Assembly: GCF_000801105.2 (NCBI RefSeq)
Contig: NC_079513.1
Coordinates: 27,945,640 to 28,009,639, forward strand
Reading direction: 5' to 3'
Length of the DNA stretch: 64,000 bases
Source of the DNA: Raphanus sativus
Lineage: Eukaryota; Streptophyta; Magnoliopsida; Brassicales; Brassicaceae
Position numbers and translations under genes: made by a program. The stretch's first letter is position 1. Each line of letters opens with the position of its first letter. Below, piece after piece: positions 1 through 11,421 of this stretch. The notes beneath the pieces are model-generated. The model saw only the letters and a program-made list of their open reading frames with translations. It searched no databases and had not been told where the DNA came from.

Positions 1-263
1 TTCCTGAACTTATTTAATACGCGTCATCATTTACAGACACATACAGTATAATTTACATGTTATTACTTGGTTATTAATCAAACTTGATCTCTTACGTCTG
101 AAATTGAAATAATCAAATAGTAAAGTCTTTAAACATGCGGTAATAAGTATACTGTCAAGTGATTACAGCCGGACTTTACTTGATTTGGTCAACAGAAAAT
201 TGACATACTAAAAACAAAAATATGCTACTTAGTAGTTAAGGAGTGCGAAGAGGAAGAGTTTAC

Positions 264-638
264 CGAGAAAATCAGTGGCGACGCGGCCATCGGAAAAACG
301 GCCAGCGGGTTTACCGGGGAAAGTGATACCGTAAGGAAATTTCCAAGAACTAGAGAGAGACTTCTTAACGTTCCCTGTGTCTGCATAAGAGTCTCCGAAC
401 ACAAACAGCTTCGTTGGTCTGAATCCGTACAAACGATGATTCTTTTCTGAGCCCTCAACTCCATTAATTTCAGCTGGAGATAAAGTATATAAAAACAATT
501 AAAATATTAAGGGCATGTTGGTCTCAGAGAATCCATTGGAAAGAAAGCTATAAAATGAGTGTAAATTTATTTACCAAAAAGTAGAGAAGTGAATAGAACT
601 CCATAGAGGCATAAAAAGAGTTTGATCAAAGAATCCAT
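264..638 (-). CDS. GDSL esterase/lipase, 5' part only (runs off left edge)
   Basis: Two exons are visible on the minus strand: 638-575 (ATG at 638) and 473-264. They join in frame with GT-AG borders. Exon 1 encodes a hydrophobic signal peptide beginning MDSLIKLFLCLYG. Exon 2 holds GDSL block I as KLFVFGDSYADTGN, with the nucleophile Ser in GDS, followed by the family stretch FPYGITFPGKPAGRFSDGR. The frame stops if read through at 225, but a GT donor sits at 263-262 just after DFLG, so the gene most likely continues beyond base 1 and bases 1-263 are intron. Family role: secreted SGNH-hydrolases acting on lipid or other esters; the substrate cannot be told. The closest recalled relative is the At5g03610 group. 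Whether the distal exons are intact cannot be seen here. Confidence 0.82.
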
Positions 639-828
639 TTTCAAGATTTCAGAGCAAAGACTTCTCTTTATTGAGAAAGAGAAAGATAAAGTGGAAGAAA
701 GTTTGAGAAATCAAATTGTGATGTATTCTAAGATTTCTAACAAACGTCTTTGTGGTTTATATACTAAGCCACTCACCCTCAGGAGCGGACCCACGTGAAG
801 AGGAGCGAGGTCACACACCATGATAAAA

Positions 829-908
829 TGTTATTTTGTATTAGAAATTGTTAAAAAAATAAGTAGCTTGTTATTTTGTATTAGAAATTGTTAAAAAAAT
901 AAGTAGCT
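829..908. repeat. 40-bp direct tandem duplication
   Basis: Copy 1 is 829-868 and copy 2 is 869-908. The copies look identical and start with TGTTATTTTGTATTAG. The location is upstream of the GDSL gene start. Confidence 0.9.
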
Positions 909-1094
909 GAACTGGCAAAATTCTGTATTTGACCCTCAAAATCCGGATTTGATACTCTCCAACAATACGTTTAGTTATTTTTGACCCCTGTCAAATTTAT
1001 TTTTAGGTCTACCTCTGTTCAGTTTTCTAGTTGATGTGAAGCGACCTGACTTAGCCAACTTATCATAGTTTGTTACGTCTGAGTGTGATTTATT

Positions 1095-1171
1095 ATGCAA
1101 TTGTGATAAGAAATATAATAGTTTGGACAAGTATGCAACTGTGATAAGAAATATAGTAGTTTGGCCAAGTA
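1095..1171. repeat. 38-bp imperfect tandem duplication
   Basis: Two adjacent copies begin ATGCAA at 1095 and 1133 and differ at a few positions (for example ATAATAG versus ATAGTAG). Confidence 0.85.
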
Positions 1172-3460
1172 TATTAATGATTTTTATGCAACTTGTAATT
1201 TAAAATACTAATCAAGCATCTAACCATTTCCATCTAATCTTAATTAAACTAATAATCAGGTTGTACCATATCGCATATTACTTCTAAAAATAAGCCAGAT
1301 ACGGAATTGCAGCCATATAATTTATTTGGTTGGTGTCAATAAGAATGATTAAGAATTTAATTTTGCTAAACTTGAGGGGCGGTTTTATTTATTATAGTTA
1401 CATTCTTTGTGCAAATTAAAGGGATGTTATCTTGATCAGTATATTTTTCTGATCCAATATAGAATACAATATTGTTTTTGTTATTGTCGAGGTTTTAGGA
1501 GATATAGTTGTATACATAATAATATGTGTTATCCGTTTATCGTTGCATTGTGCGTAGTATTGAGTAACGCCCTGGCCATCAAAAGAAAAAATTCGTTACA
1601 TTTTATAAATTCTCTTGCTGAAAACAACGTTCTCAAAATTCATTGTTTATAAGACGAAGACGATCTAGACTACCACCTTTTGAAGCCTGGAGAACTCTAC
1701 AATTTTAGTTTTTATGACAGTATATTCGGAACCAGGATCAATTGTGATTTAGCGTAGGGAGTTGAATTCAGATTTCATGCAAAGTTCATGGCATATAAAA
1801 GTGGTGGTCTCATACTTCATTATGGTAAGAAGAAATTTTGGTTTTGTAGGCAGTGCCGGATTAATCTCTGAAACTATCCCAGTTAAAATTTAAAACTGTG
1901 CTCTTGTATATTTTATCAATATCACAAAACAATAGAAACTAGCATAAATATTTATTAAAAAATCAAAACCTACAATCTATTTATAAAAACAGTGATATTA
2001 TATGCACTTATTGTTAGAAATAAAATTTTATTTACATTTTTTCTACAAAATCATCAATTGGAATTATATAGTCAAGTCTTTAAACCATAACTGTTTCAAT
2101 TGATAATATAACTAACCTATTTATTTTTTCTGGTTATATGGAAGACTGCAAATAATTTTTTATTAGCATCACTTTCAAAAAACTTCTCTCAGTTGTGGCG
2201 ACTACACCGAAATAGTCAATAATATGCGATAAACAATTTATGTGTTTCGAACTTTTTTGGACATCGATTATCGAAGAATCTTTAGTTTCTTAAACAAATC
2301 ACCACTAATTATATATGAAAACTTAATATTCCTTAAATAAACTTCTAGATTCAAACATGATGTCCTCAAAATATCTTCGCTTGCATTTATTAACTTTTTA
2401 AAAATTAAACAAAAATCTAAAAACAAATTCGTAATTTTGGAATTGTTCAAATCTGAATTCAAGAGAAATTAGAACTAGAATTTTAACAAAAAAAATTCTA
2501 ACTGAAAATGCCTAATAAATTATATTTTAATAAGAAAACCTAATTTAACTGTCCTAATCCATTGCTTGGATTGCTTGCTCTTTGGGCTGCTCTGCTTGTA
2601 GGGAAGATGAGATATACTTTACCCACGGTCAGCAAACGCCAAAGTTAGGATATAAATGCGTCTACAAAGTCTTTGACATGACACCTTCTCTTTACTGATC
2701 GATCTGAATCTTTCTCAAAATGAATTATTGTGATTTACTGAAATGAAGTGAAAAGATCTTCTTTGTTTTCAGTGCAACTTTATAAATTTCGTTTCTTGGA
2801 ATTCATACCTATGAATATATTGAATAAAATATTGCAATCTATATTTAGAACGCAACTTCCCCCTATTCAAACTAATGAATAAAATATATAGACAAATGAA
2901 TTCAACATGATATATAATAGACTTGATATATTGTAACAAGGACTTGATCGTATATGATAATTTTCTAGGTTTGCATGACAACTAGACTTACATTGATCTG
3001 TATGTGCTTCTTTGAAGACATTTTGCAATTTACAAAACACCTCAATGCAAATTCGACTTATAAAAAATAACATAGAGAAAGTTCAAAAAATAAAATAATA
3101 ATAATAATATAGAGATTTCCGGTTTGATGGAGAAGCGTCACATGTAAACCGAGTTGTATTTCGGTTTATTCGGTTTCGGTTTAGTTTAATCCAGTAGTAA
3201 CCTAAATTAAAGTGAATTCCAGTTAGCCGTATCACAAAACTATTTTTTACAATATAGTTATATATGATTTAATTTGCAGTTTGTACTTCTCTAGCTTTTT
3301 TTCAGTCAAGCATGTCAAACAAAAATTGTTTGGTTCACTTTAATTTGGGTTTTGTTATAATGCAAACTGAAATCTAGAGTATTTGTTATCTCTCCTAATG
3401 GTCAAATCTGTAATCACTACTTTTGGTTAGTAAATTTGAGTGTATATGAATACAAATTAA

Positions 3461-3780
3461 TATACTTTTCTATTTTTGTTACAAAAAGACACATTACATT
3501 TAGTACTATATATGACGTTGAAAATAAAATGTGTCATAGTCGAATTACTCATTTTAGTCAATAAATCTGTCTGTATATGAATACACATATTCTTTTCTAT
3601 TTTTGTTTTATAGAAAACATATACTTTTCTATTTTTGTTACAAACAGATACATTACATTTAGTACTATGAAGTTGAAAATAAAATGTGTCATAGTCAAAT
3701 AAGTAATTACTCATTTTAGTTAATATATCTGACTGTATATCAATACACATATTCTTTTCTATTTTCGTTTTTTAGAAAAC
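3461..3780. repeat. About 159-bp direct tandem duplication upstream of RRM gene
   Basis: The block starting TATACTTTTCTATTTTTG at 3461 recurs from 3620 with small indels and ends about 60 bp before the RRM start codon. It therefore duplicates likely promoter sequence of that gene. Confidence 0.85.
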
Positions 3781-3837
3781 CTATTAGAAAACCATTACAG
3801 TTATTACTATGAAGGTATTGAACATAGCTAATTAAAG

Positions 3838-4319
3838 ATGAGTAACCAGGATCGTCACGGATCTTCTTCTCGTCCAAGCCAGTTCACGAGTTTGTATTTA
3901 GCAAATATCGATCCACAAGTCTCTGATGAGGCATTGATTCAGATGTTCTCGTGCTTCGGAAAGATTATAAGATCGGTTCTACCAAAGGATTTCAGAGGAG
4001 AGCCGCGGGGATTTGCTTTCATTGAGTTTGAAAGCAGTGATAGCGCTGAACAAGCCTTTGAACACATGAACGGAACGTTAATAGGTAAAACAATTTGACG
4101 AAAACGTGTTTTGATTTCATTTTCATAGATTTTATTATATAGTCTCATAGTTTAATGCATCAGATCTATTCGTCCAAAATACGTTTTATCAAAGATAATA
4201 TTGCTTATAATTTAACTGCCTTAAGATTAAATATAAATTTTGTGGTAATGTGACGAGTAGGTCAGAAGATTATATGCGTTGAGAGGACGCCGAAGGTCGA
4301 CGAAGGTGGATTCATATAA
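3838..4319 (+). CDS. Small single-RRM RNA-binding protein (PABP-like)
   Basis: Two exons, 3838-4084 and 4261-4319, give 101 residues. Joining them restores a C-terminus NGTLIGQKIICVERTPK, whereas reading on past the donor stops after four codons. The RRM runs from about residue 15 to the end: RNP2 is seen as SLYLANID and RNP1 as RGFAFIEF. The end of the fold is short, so this is one minimal RRM with a basic tail, as in the A. thaliana locus I recall as At5g03580, annotated polyadenylate-binding-like. Likely role: RNA binding; target unknown. The tandem duplication ending just upstream may alter its promoter. The exon model is by eye but both borders are canonical. Confidence 0.85.
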
Positions 4320-4406
4320 TAAGCTTACGTTGGGTTATTGGTTAATATTAATCTATTGTTCTATGAGATTGTACTAGATGAGATAATTACATAACTTTAG
4401 TGAGAA

Positions 4407-4442
4407 AGGTATGCAATAATAGAAAAGAGGTATGCAATAATA
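4407..4442. repeat. 15-bp duplication around 6-bp filler
   Basis: AGGTATGCAATAATA occurs at 4407-4421 and 4428-4442, separated by GAAAAG. It is one of the scattered micro-insertions described in the findings. Confidence 0.85.
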
Positions 4443-4635
4443 AATTTCTATTACGTTGTAAATTTTCGATTATAAAAGGCGTCAGCATATTTTTCTGGCT
4501 ATTGATTCGGCTAGAGTATAGGTCAAAAGGGTGCCCTTGTGGAGTAAGAAAATGTTTATTTGAAATTTAAAATGGTGTCATATTCTTTAAACGTTACATA
4601 TACAGTTACATGTAACTACGAGAAGAAAGTAGGAA

Positions 4636-5707
4636 CTAAGTTGAACGATTACGAATGAAAAAGTTGTTCAATAGTGGAATCTTCTCCAAGTGAAACAGAT
4701 GTTTTCGGATACGGTAGAGATGAACTGTATAGAGAACTCCGGCTAACGAAACCGTAGCGAATGAGATCAACGTCAATATCCAGAAATCCTTAAACACGTC
4801 CAAAACACAGATTATAACGAAAACAGATATCATTAATTGAGAAGTCATCTGTAAACGTTAGTGGTTATTTTACCTTAGGATTAGATACAATGATACCTAA
4901 AAGATTAGCCATCAAGTCAAGTGCCGCTTGTAACGAGTTCTGTACACCTCCAACCACACAACGGTCCGATTCCGGTACAAGATCCTAAAGCAATGTTCCC
5001 AAAACATGATACACTCAATAACAACAACAGAAACCAAAACTTTGAAGCAGTATAAACAAAAAAAAACCATTATTTTAGCTTTATATTCGCACCTGCATTT
5101 GTTGGATTACTGCTAGATCAAACATCCACAAGCCAAGCCTTGAAGCAGCAACTCCAGCCATGAGCATGTATGATGCTATTTTCTCCTTTTCCACCCAAAT
5201 CGATCCAACACAGACCAAAAGACAGGTCCACTAGAGAAACAAGAACCCAACTTCAATAACAAATTTTTAATAAACCAAATACCGATTCATGTATAGTACT
5301 GAATAATTAACTAAATCAAGATTCTGATGCACTATTCATCTCTAGTAGATATATGTACTATATTATTTTGTAAATTGTAGTCAGGATAGGTTTTTAACGC
5401 TTCTTAGTCAGCTAGGTTTTCTTGTAATCATCTGCTTTATAGGCTAGTGATTTTATGGAGACTTTGATTTATTAATATAATAACACATAGCTTGTTAATT
5501 TCTTTCTCCCATGTGTAAGAAGATCATACTACACGAATAATATTGCATTTTCTCATGGTTAAGTTGAGGGGGATTTGGGAAGTTGGTTATAAGTAAGGTT
5601 TTGCTTTCTTTTGTTGATTTGTATTGGTTTTTCTTGCTTGATGTCCAAGTAAACAGTAAGCTTAGCTTGTAAAAGGTTTTTTTTGATGAATAAATTTAAA
5701 ATTCTTT

Positions 5708-5748
<41 letters not shown>

Positions 5749-7159
5749 TGCATTTTCTCTAACTTATTACTCTGCTATGTCACATTTCGATTAGTATCAT
5801 ATTACCTGAGACCAGAAGGACCAGAGTCCGGTTCTGAGTGGTGAGAGACGGGACAGCAAGAGAGGGTACACGACTGTAGCAGTTAGTCCAACACCGGCGC
5901 TGATTCCTCTGCCTATACCAATGATATAAGTAGGTATCCCTTTCCACTCCAACGTTGCCGTCATCAATGTCCCAAAGCTGTTTCAAAAGGAAACTATATT
6001 TATGCGATAAAGGACGACGTCTCTAAAGTAAAGAGAGATAAGAAGGTAACCTGAGGACAGTGAAGAACAGTAGAGCCAACGCAACTCCAGGAAGCACAAT
6101 ATCTTGATTAAGATAGTTCCTCCACGCACCAACAAAAGAAGACTCCGAGATTCTCTCAAGAATCCTCATGTTTCCACTTCTACTTTGTGTGTTCTCATCG
6201 GTTAAAAGAGGAACATAATACTGAGATGCAATATCTGTTTGAGACGACAACCTTAAACACCTTCTCTCGTCGCTTTGTAGTATCGCAGGAACACCATTGT
6301 ATACAGATATAAAGAGCCAATATTCTATCCACACTGTTATAGTAGCCCAAGCCGCGAACGTGACAGCTGATGCCTCTAGAGAGACAAAGCTAATAATTAA
6401 ACCAGTGATAACCGGAGACAGCAGCTTAGAGCTCAAGTCAATTCCTCTAACAACAGAGTTCATTCTTGTTAAAACAGCCGGTGAATGACCTTCCGACATA
6501 ACCACAACCCTGTAATAATATCGAGAAAGTCTCATTTATATTCAAATTGTGGTTACAAAAAAACCATTAACCTAAATTTACCAGTCTCGTTCGATCAAAA
6601 TGGTGCCTGCAAGAGTAGAGAGTACACCAATGGCACCAGAGAGGTTTGTCAACACGACTAATGTTGCGAAGACCGGGAAGTTTTGAGACTTGAGATCAGG
6701 GACTAGGAGCAAAGCAATGACTGAACCACCAGCAACAATGAAGGAGAGGTTTTGAGTTACAAGCCAGAGTCTAAGGACTTTAACGTAGCTCATTCCATCT
6801 ATCATTTGGCCTACAATGGGACCGAAGATTGCGGTGGAGCCGGATTCTACAGCACCGTACATGGCAGTGAGAAACAGAGAGTTTGGCCAGAGGTAAATCA
6901 TATAAAGAGCAACTGAGAATTCCCAAGTTCTGCAATTAGTTTCAAATAAATTATACAAAATTAAGAAATTAATCTTACGTGAAATCATGTTTTTAAAAAA
7001 AAAAAATATAAGAAGCTTTTTATCAGACCTGGCACCCCATCGAGCAAGAAAATAGCCTAGATAGAGAGACATCACCATGGAACGTGGTAACTGTGGCTCT
7101 TCTTCTTCTTCTGGATGTTGTTCGTTTGATAGGAAAGCCCTAGTTTCTGTCTCCTCCAT
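4636..7159 (-). CDS. IREG2: IREG/ferroportin-type metal efflux transporter
   Basis: Seven exons on the minus strand: 7159-7029, 6929-6582, 6509-6051, 5977-5806, 5230-5093, 4984-4874 and 4848-4636. They give 523 residues, close to the family length. The protein starts MEETETRAFLSNEQ, with an acidic N-terminal tail, then SLYLGYFLARWGAR (TM1) and about ten or more hydrophobic segments to the end. Family knowledge: plant IREG2/FPN2 (recalled At5g03570) is a vacuolar-membrane transporter moving nickel and cobalt into the vacuole of root cells under iron deficiency. Conserved blocks seen include GAVESGSTAIFGPIVG and IERDWVVVMSEG across the exon 2/3 join. All exon joins keep frame and every border is GT-AG. 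Intron 4 (5231-5805) is swollen by retroposed DNA. Confidence 0.92.
5539..5759 (+). mobile_element. Short retroposon (poly-A tailed) in IREG2 intron 4
   Basis: A 16-bp target duplication, AATATTGCATTTTCTC, flanks the insert at 5539-5554 and 5744-5759. The insert of about 189 bp ends with ATTCTTTC followed by roughly 35 A. No A/B box (GGTTCGA) is visible, so it is not an obvious tRNA-type SINE; a 5'-truncated LINE tail or retroposed transcript end is more likely. It lies antisense to the host gene. Another LINE-tail-like stretch (about 5385-5490, ending GATTTATTAATATAAT) lies just upstream without a clear duplication. Confidence 0.85.
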
Positions 7160-8992
7160 TTCTTCCGAATGATTTGATTCTTACCTCCTATTTTTAATTG
7201 AATCTGATACTCAGAAACATCGATCAAAGCGATTTCAGTGTTAATTGCATTTCTCTAGTTTTTCTATTGAAAGAGTGCAACTAATTAACAATGGATGGGA
7301 TAAATTAAAAACTAATTATCCAATTTTCATCGAAAATTTCAAACTGGTTTATATAACATGTTATAAATTTTGGAACTTAAGTTAAAAACAAAATTTCAAT
7401 TGTTTTTATTCCTCAATTAATTAGCTAAGATAGCAAGATCTTATGTACCATCATATTCGTCAGCTAAGATATCAAGAACTTTTTTTGTAATACATTGGTT
7501 ATTTTGTTCCGTTCTAGTTTTCCGGACTTCAAGTAATATAAGTATTAGAATAGCCGTTCCCCGAAAAAGAAAAAGTTGAAAACAAAATTTCAGTAGTCAT
7601 CTCAAGTAATGTGAATAATAACAGTACACGTTTCCAATGACAAGCACCATTGATTTGGTTAAGTGCACAAAATTTCAGTAGTCATCTCAAGTAATGTGAA
7701 TAATAACAGTACACGTTTCCAATGACAAGCACCATTGATTTGGTTAAGTGCACAAAAAGTATATGGAAGTTGGAGGTTTCAACCATTTTAAAGAAGAAGA
7801 TAGTAATCTGTCATATGACATCTGATCGGTCCAAAAAACATTTATTGTTTGTAAATCGATAAAAACTATGAGTTATGGTTTCTCACTTTTGCATCTGATG
7901 TCTACGGAAGATGTATCAGACATGTAACAAAGCTATATGAGAGATCAAAGCGTTTTTTTTAATAAAAACTAATAGACTTAAAAACATCTCTATCTAAATA
8001 CTATTCGACTCTTAACGATACTCACCCCCATGAAAACATTAAACAATCAGAGCTCTTTCTTGATTCAATCAGAGAGCTTTTGAAACAAAACGAATAAGTT
8101 AGAAACGAACCTCACCCGACACACGAGCTTGGAGGATGAATGATCAAATCACCAAATCAAAGTCGTGGAAACTAAAGCAGAAACTGAGAGAATTTAATTA
8201 TAAGGGCATATGAGGATTAGAGTGTTATTAAGTTACTCTGTAACCTTTTCGTGATTTTGGCGTCAATGATGATCCGGTCTATATCATCGATATTAAATAA
8301 TAATACAGAATAGTACTATTTAGTTGTTTTTGTCCTGTTACACTGTCACTAACGCTATACAATTAGTTTCTCGGACAGCACAACGACTGCGTAAATAAGA
8401 CGCGTTTTTGCATGTGAGAATCATAGTTTATAAACAACTTGTTGCAACATAGCAATACGTTCTATCAATGTACAGATTTCAACATTATCTTCTCATGATA
8501 TATCTGAATTTTATAATAACATTGCAGGCATATACGAACAAGAAACAACTTATAAAACAACAAACTTTTATAGCATGCTTCATGTTTTAATACAGTCACG
8601 AAGTTTTGGACGTACCTTTGTAACTGATCGACACGTTAAGCTGTCGCAATTAACAAAATGTAAGATTCTGTCACAATAACGAGAAGACTTAACGACAATC
8701 AAACTTGATTCGGTTGTTCGCGAAAAAAAAAACTCCACAATTGCAGTCTAGCTCATACGTGGTGGCTGATGCAGGTCCAAAGGTGTGAGACTGCAATGTA
8801 GACTGGTTTAGTAGACATCAAGCCCTAAGAAATGGTGGCATTAAACGGCATGTAGTTTTTGAGGTAAGTTGAAAACGGTAAGTTGTGTTGATGCGAAAAC
8901 GGTGCGGATCCTACACTAATAAAATAACCACTCTTCAGGGATACATCAGTAATTAACCACAAGTTACAGTGTTCTCTCCCTGAGCTCAGGCC
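7160..8992. other. Intergenic region between divergent IREG2 and DUF1992/PPR genes
   Basis: No gene was recognised. It contains an exact 85-bp tandem duplication at 7582-7751 and presumably both promoters. Confidence 0.6.
7582..7751. repeat. Exact 85-bp tandem duplication
   Basis: Copy 1 is 7582-7666 and copy 2 is 7667-7751. No difference is seen between copies, implying a recent origin or gene conversion. Confidence 0.93.
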
Positions 8993-10080
8993 ATGGCGGT
9001 TCGTCTCGCGAGGTCACTGGCGGCGTCCTCCCGATCACGTCCGTCGCTGATCTCCATCGCCTTTTATTCGTCTTCGTCCTCTTGGTGGTCGTCTCCCGAT
9101 GATCTGACGGCGGGATCGAAGAGGCGGGAGAAGAAGACTACAGACCGTTTCTCCGCCGCGATCGACGCAGTCCATGACCGGAAGCTCCCGCCGGAGCTAC
9201 GCGGACGGCGCGATTTCGTAAGGTGAACAAAACCAAATCCTTCACAAGCTATACATCTAATCTAATGAATGATTCGTTTCTCTGCGCTTAGACTTTGGGA
9301 ATCGATAGATCATATAATACTGAGTATAGCTCTCATAGGTTTCCTTGGCTTTGCATTAGAGTTTTCGTAAGGCAATTCAGCTCAGAGAAGAATCGAGCTA
9401 ACACCAAAGTCAACTTCTCACTCTCTGATGACGAATCAGATGCGGAAACTGTCGATTCCGTCAAGCCGGAGCTCTCACCTCCTTATGATCCTTTCAGCAA
9501 GAAACCTTCCGTTGAGGATCCACAAGATCCCAAGAATTTCCAGGAAATATTCCACAAGATGAAAACAGAAGGACTCACCAACGAAGCTGTCAAAATGTTT
9601 GATGCCTTGTCCAAAGACGGCCTTACGCATGAGGCGCTTGAGATTTTCTCTCAGATGAAGGAGAAGCACCACATGCCAGAGGTTGTGGCACATACTGCTA
9701 TAGTTGAGGCCTATGCTAAGGCAGGCCGGCCTAAGGAGTCTCTGAAGGTTTTCACGCGTATGCTGGCTTGTGGAGTGTTGCCTAATGCTTATACGTATAC
9801 GGTTTTGATCAGAGGGCTTGCAGCGGACGTTAAAACGCTCAAGGATGCGAAGAAGCACTTGTTGGAAATGTTGGGGAATGGTATGAGTCCTAATGCTGCC
9901 ACTTATACCGCTGTGTTTGAAGGTTTTGTAAGAGAGGAACAAGAGGAAGCAGCTAGGGAACTGTTGCGAGAAATGAAGGGAAAGGGTTTTGTGCCTGATG
10001 AGAAAGCTGCGAAAGAGGCTCTTAAATCTAAAAGAGGCCAAGTTATTAGGACTGTCATCAACCTTTTGTTTAATAAGTAG
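8993..10080 (+). CDS. PPR protein sharing exon 1 with the DUF1992 gene (alternative transcript)
   Basis: The PPR frame is open from 9292 to the stop at 10078-10080 but has no ATG before residue KMKTEG (about 9556). An in-frame TAG at 9289-9291 closes it upstream. An acceptor ending AATTCAG at 9380 is in the phase left by exon 1 (ending 9222), so 8993-9222 joined to 9381-10080 reads through DFV-SSEKNRANTK without a break (309 residues). About four P-class PPR motifs follow, e.g. VVAHTAIVEAYAKAGRPKES, NAYTYTVLIRGLA and NAATYTAVFEGFVREE. The tail is basic. PPR proteins bind organellar RNA. The stop codon lies in a TAG repeat giving six consecutive in-frame stops. From memory the A. thaliana locus is At5g03560. 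RNA evidence is needed to confirm the splice. Confidence 0.72.
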
Positions 10081-10838
10081 TAGTAGTAGTAGTAGTGTCA
10101 ATGAGCACATGGATATGTTGTTGCTGAGTTCTCTGTTTCTTAATGAATTTTGACACACTTGCTCAGTAGCTTTGCTTGTTATGGATGATATGACATTTTT
10201 CTTGCGAGAGAAAGCTTAAATTTGTTACTTTTTTGTTGGTTTGTGGTTCTTTTAATATCAGATGAGATTCTTCTTCTTGTGGAACATGTTATTGCGTTGA
10301 CATACTGGTAATGGATACTAACATGGGATGAAATTGCAGGTCAGAGACTGACATAATCAACGTGGTCGAGCAAAGGATATGGCACTCAATGGAAGAAGGC
10401 CAGTTTGAGAATTTGCCTGGTAAAGGCAAACCCTTGAACCTCCACACAAATCCTCACGCCGACCCAGCGGAGGATACATTGTATCGGATTCTTAACAAGA
10501 ACGGGTTTGCTCCCGAATGGGTGGAGCTCAACAAAGACATACGAAGCAAAGCAAAAGAATGGAGAGTTTCACTGAAGAAAGCATGGACTATGAAACTCGA
10601 AGATGACCAATCGGGTTGGGAAGAGCAGTCAAATTTGCTTAAAACACAGTTGAAGCAAATCAACAACATGGCAAGTCTTTAACTACAAACCAGGATGTGC
10701 TGTGATAATATAATGATATCTTTGCTCATATGCGCTCTTGTTTCTGTGCAGGTTTTTAGGTATAATCTGATTGTTCCTTTTGGCCGTCAAATGTTTGGGT
10801 TGAAGTGGGAGAAAGAGATTGATCGCTTGAAAGAATAA
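8993..10838 (+). CDS. DUF1992 (DNAJC28 conserved-domain) protein, predicted organellar
   Basis: Exons 8993-9222, 10340-10670 and 10752-10838 give 215 residues. Exon 1 encodes an Arg/Ser-rich, acid-poor leader (MAVRLARSLAASSRSRPSL) typical of a mitochondrial or plastid targeting peptide. The DUF1992 core follows: VVEQRIWHSMEEGQFENLPG then KGKPLNL, continuing to the C-terminus RYNLIVPFGRQMFG. The function of DUF1992 proteins is not established; the domain also occurs in DNAJC28. The exon 1/2 join is phase 2 (AG|G). The second intron starts with GC (GCAAGT at 10671) and ends TGCAG; using it keeps the frame through the conserved end, so it looks like a GC-AG intron. The first intron is 1.1 kb and contains the PPR exon listed separately. 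Confidence 0.85.
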
Positions 10839-11232
10839 CATCTTCAGATACCAAAAGGTTGGTCGACTTTCATGAACTCTCTCTGTTTTTAAGTTGTTAG
10901 TATATGTATACGAGTCTGCGTGGCTCTTGTTTCTTAGGTAAGAAGAATATATAAGTGCTTGAATTGTTGTCAGACTATGGTCATGTATGTTGTATCCATC
11001 ACATCTTCTTAAGAAGAAGCAATATAGAGAAAGTTATAGATTTTTTTTTTGTTTTTCTTTTGACTAAAGAAAATTATAGGTTAGGAAGAAGTCTTTAGGG
11101 ATCAAATCATGTTATTTATTTTTAATGATTTTCGATTCAATGATTAGGCAAATGAAAGTCAACAAATTGAGTAATATGGAAGTTGGAATCTTTAGCTGGA
11201 GTGAAGGAAATAGAATCTTTATTAGTTATTTA

Positions 11233-11245
11233 TTGTATAAAATAA
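11233..11245 (+). promoter_or_regulatory. Putative TATA box of NCS1 transporter gene
   Basis: TGTATAAAATAAA lies about 180 bp before the chosen ATG (11422), a plausible position with a leader of about 155 nt. Confidence 0.4.
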
Positions 11246-11421
11246 AAGAAAAATGAGATGTGAGAGTGACAAGACAACCACTAACACATGGACCATGTGA
11301 CATGGTTCGTCTCCATCCACATGTTACCCAAGAGGACTTAATTAGCACAGCTAAGGTACAATCTCCATCTCACAATTCTCTCATCTCTTTTCTCTCTCCT
11401 TTGTGTGAGAGAGAAGGCTCG

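Larger units (their letters stand above)
639..3837. other. AT-rich intergenic DNA with short tandem duplications
   Basis: I see no convincing gene. The stretch holds a 40-bp tandem duplication (829-908), a 38-bp one (1095-1171, slightly diverged) and a 159-bp one just upstream of the RRM gene (3461 to about 3780). The ORFs here have no recognisable domains and follow AT-rich composition. Confidence 0.6.

Noticed and set aside
225..464. Minus-strand 79-residue ORF overlapping the GDSL exon
   Set aside because: It is an out-of-frame shadow of the GDSL exon, which has a strong signature in the other frame.
1407..1652. 81-residue ORF in the left intergenic region
   Set aside because: AT-rich composition, no domain, no splice or promoter context.
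5559..5753. Phe-run ORF on the minus strand
   Set aside because: It translates the poly-A tail of the retroposon.
9475..10158. 227-residue minus-strand ORF opposite the PPR exon
   Set aside because: No domain is visible; it mirrors codon bias of the PPR frame on the plus strand.
11260..11421. Longer N-terminus of the NCS1 transporter
   Set aside because: The upstream frame starts with GTG and sits at or just after the expected transcription start; the ATG at 11422 gives the transit peptide expected for the family.
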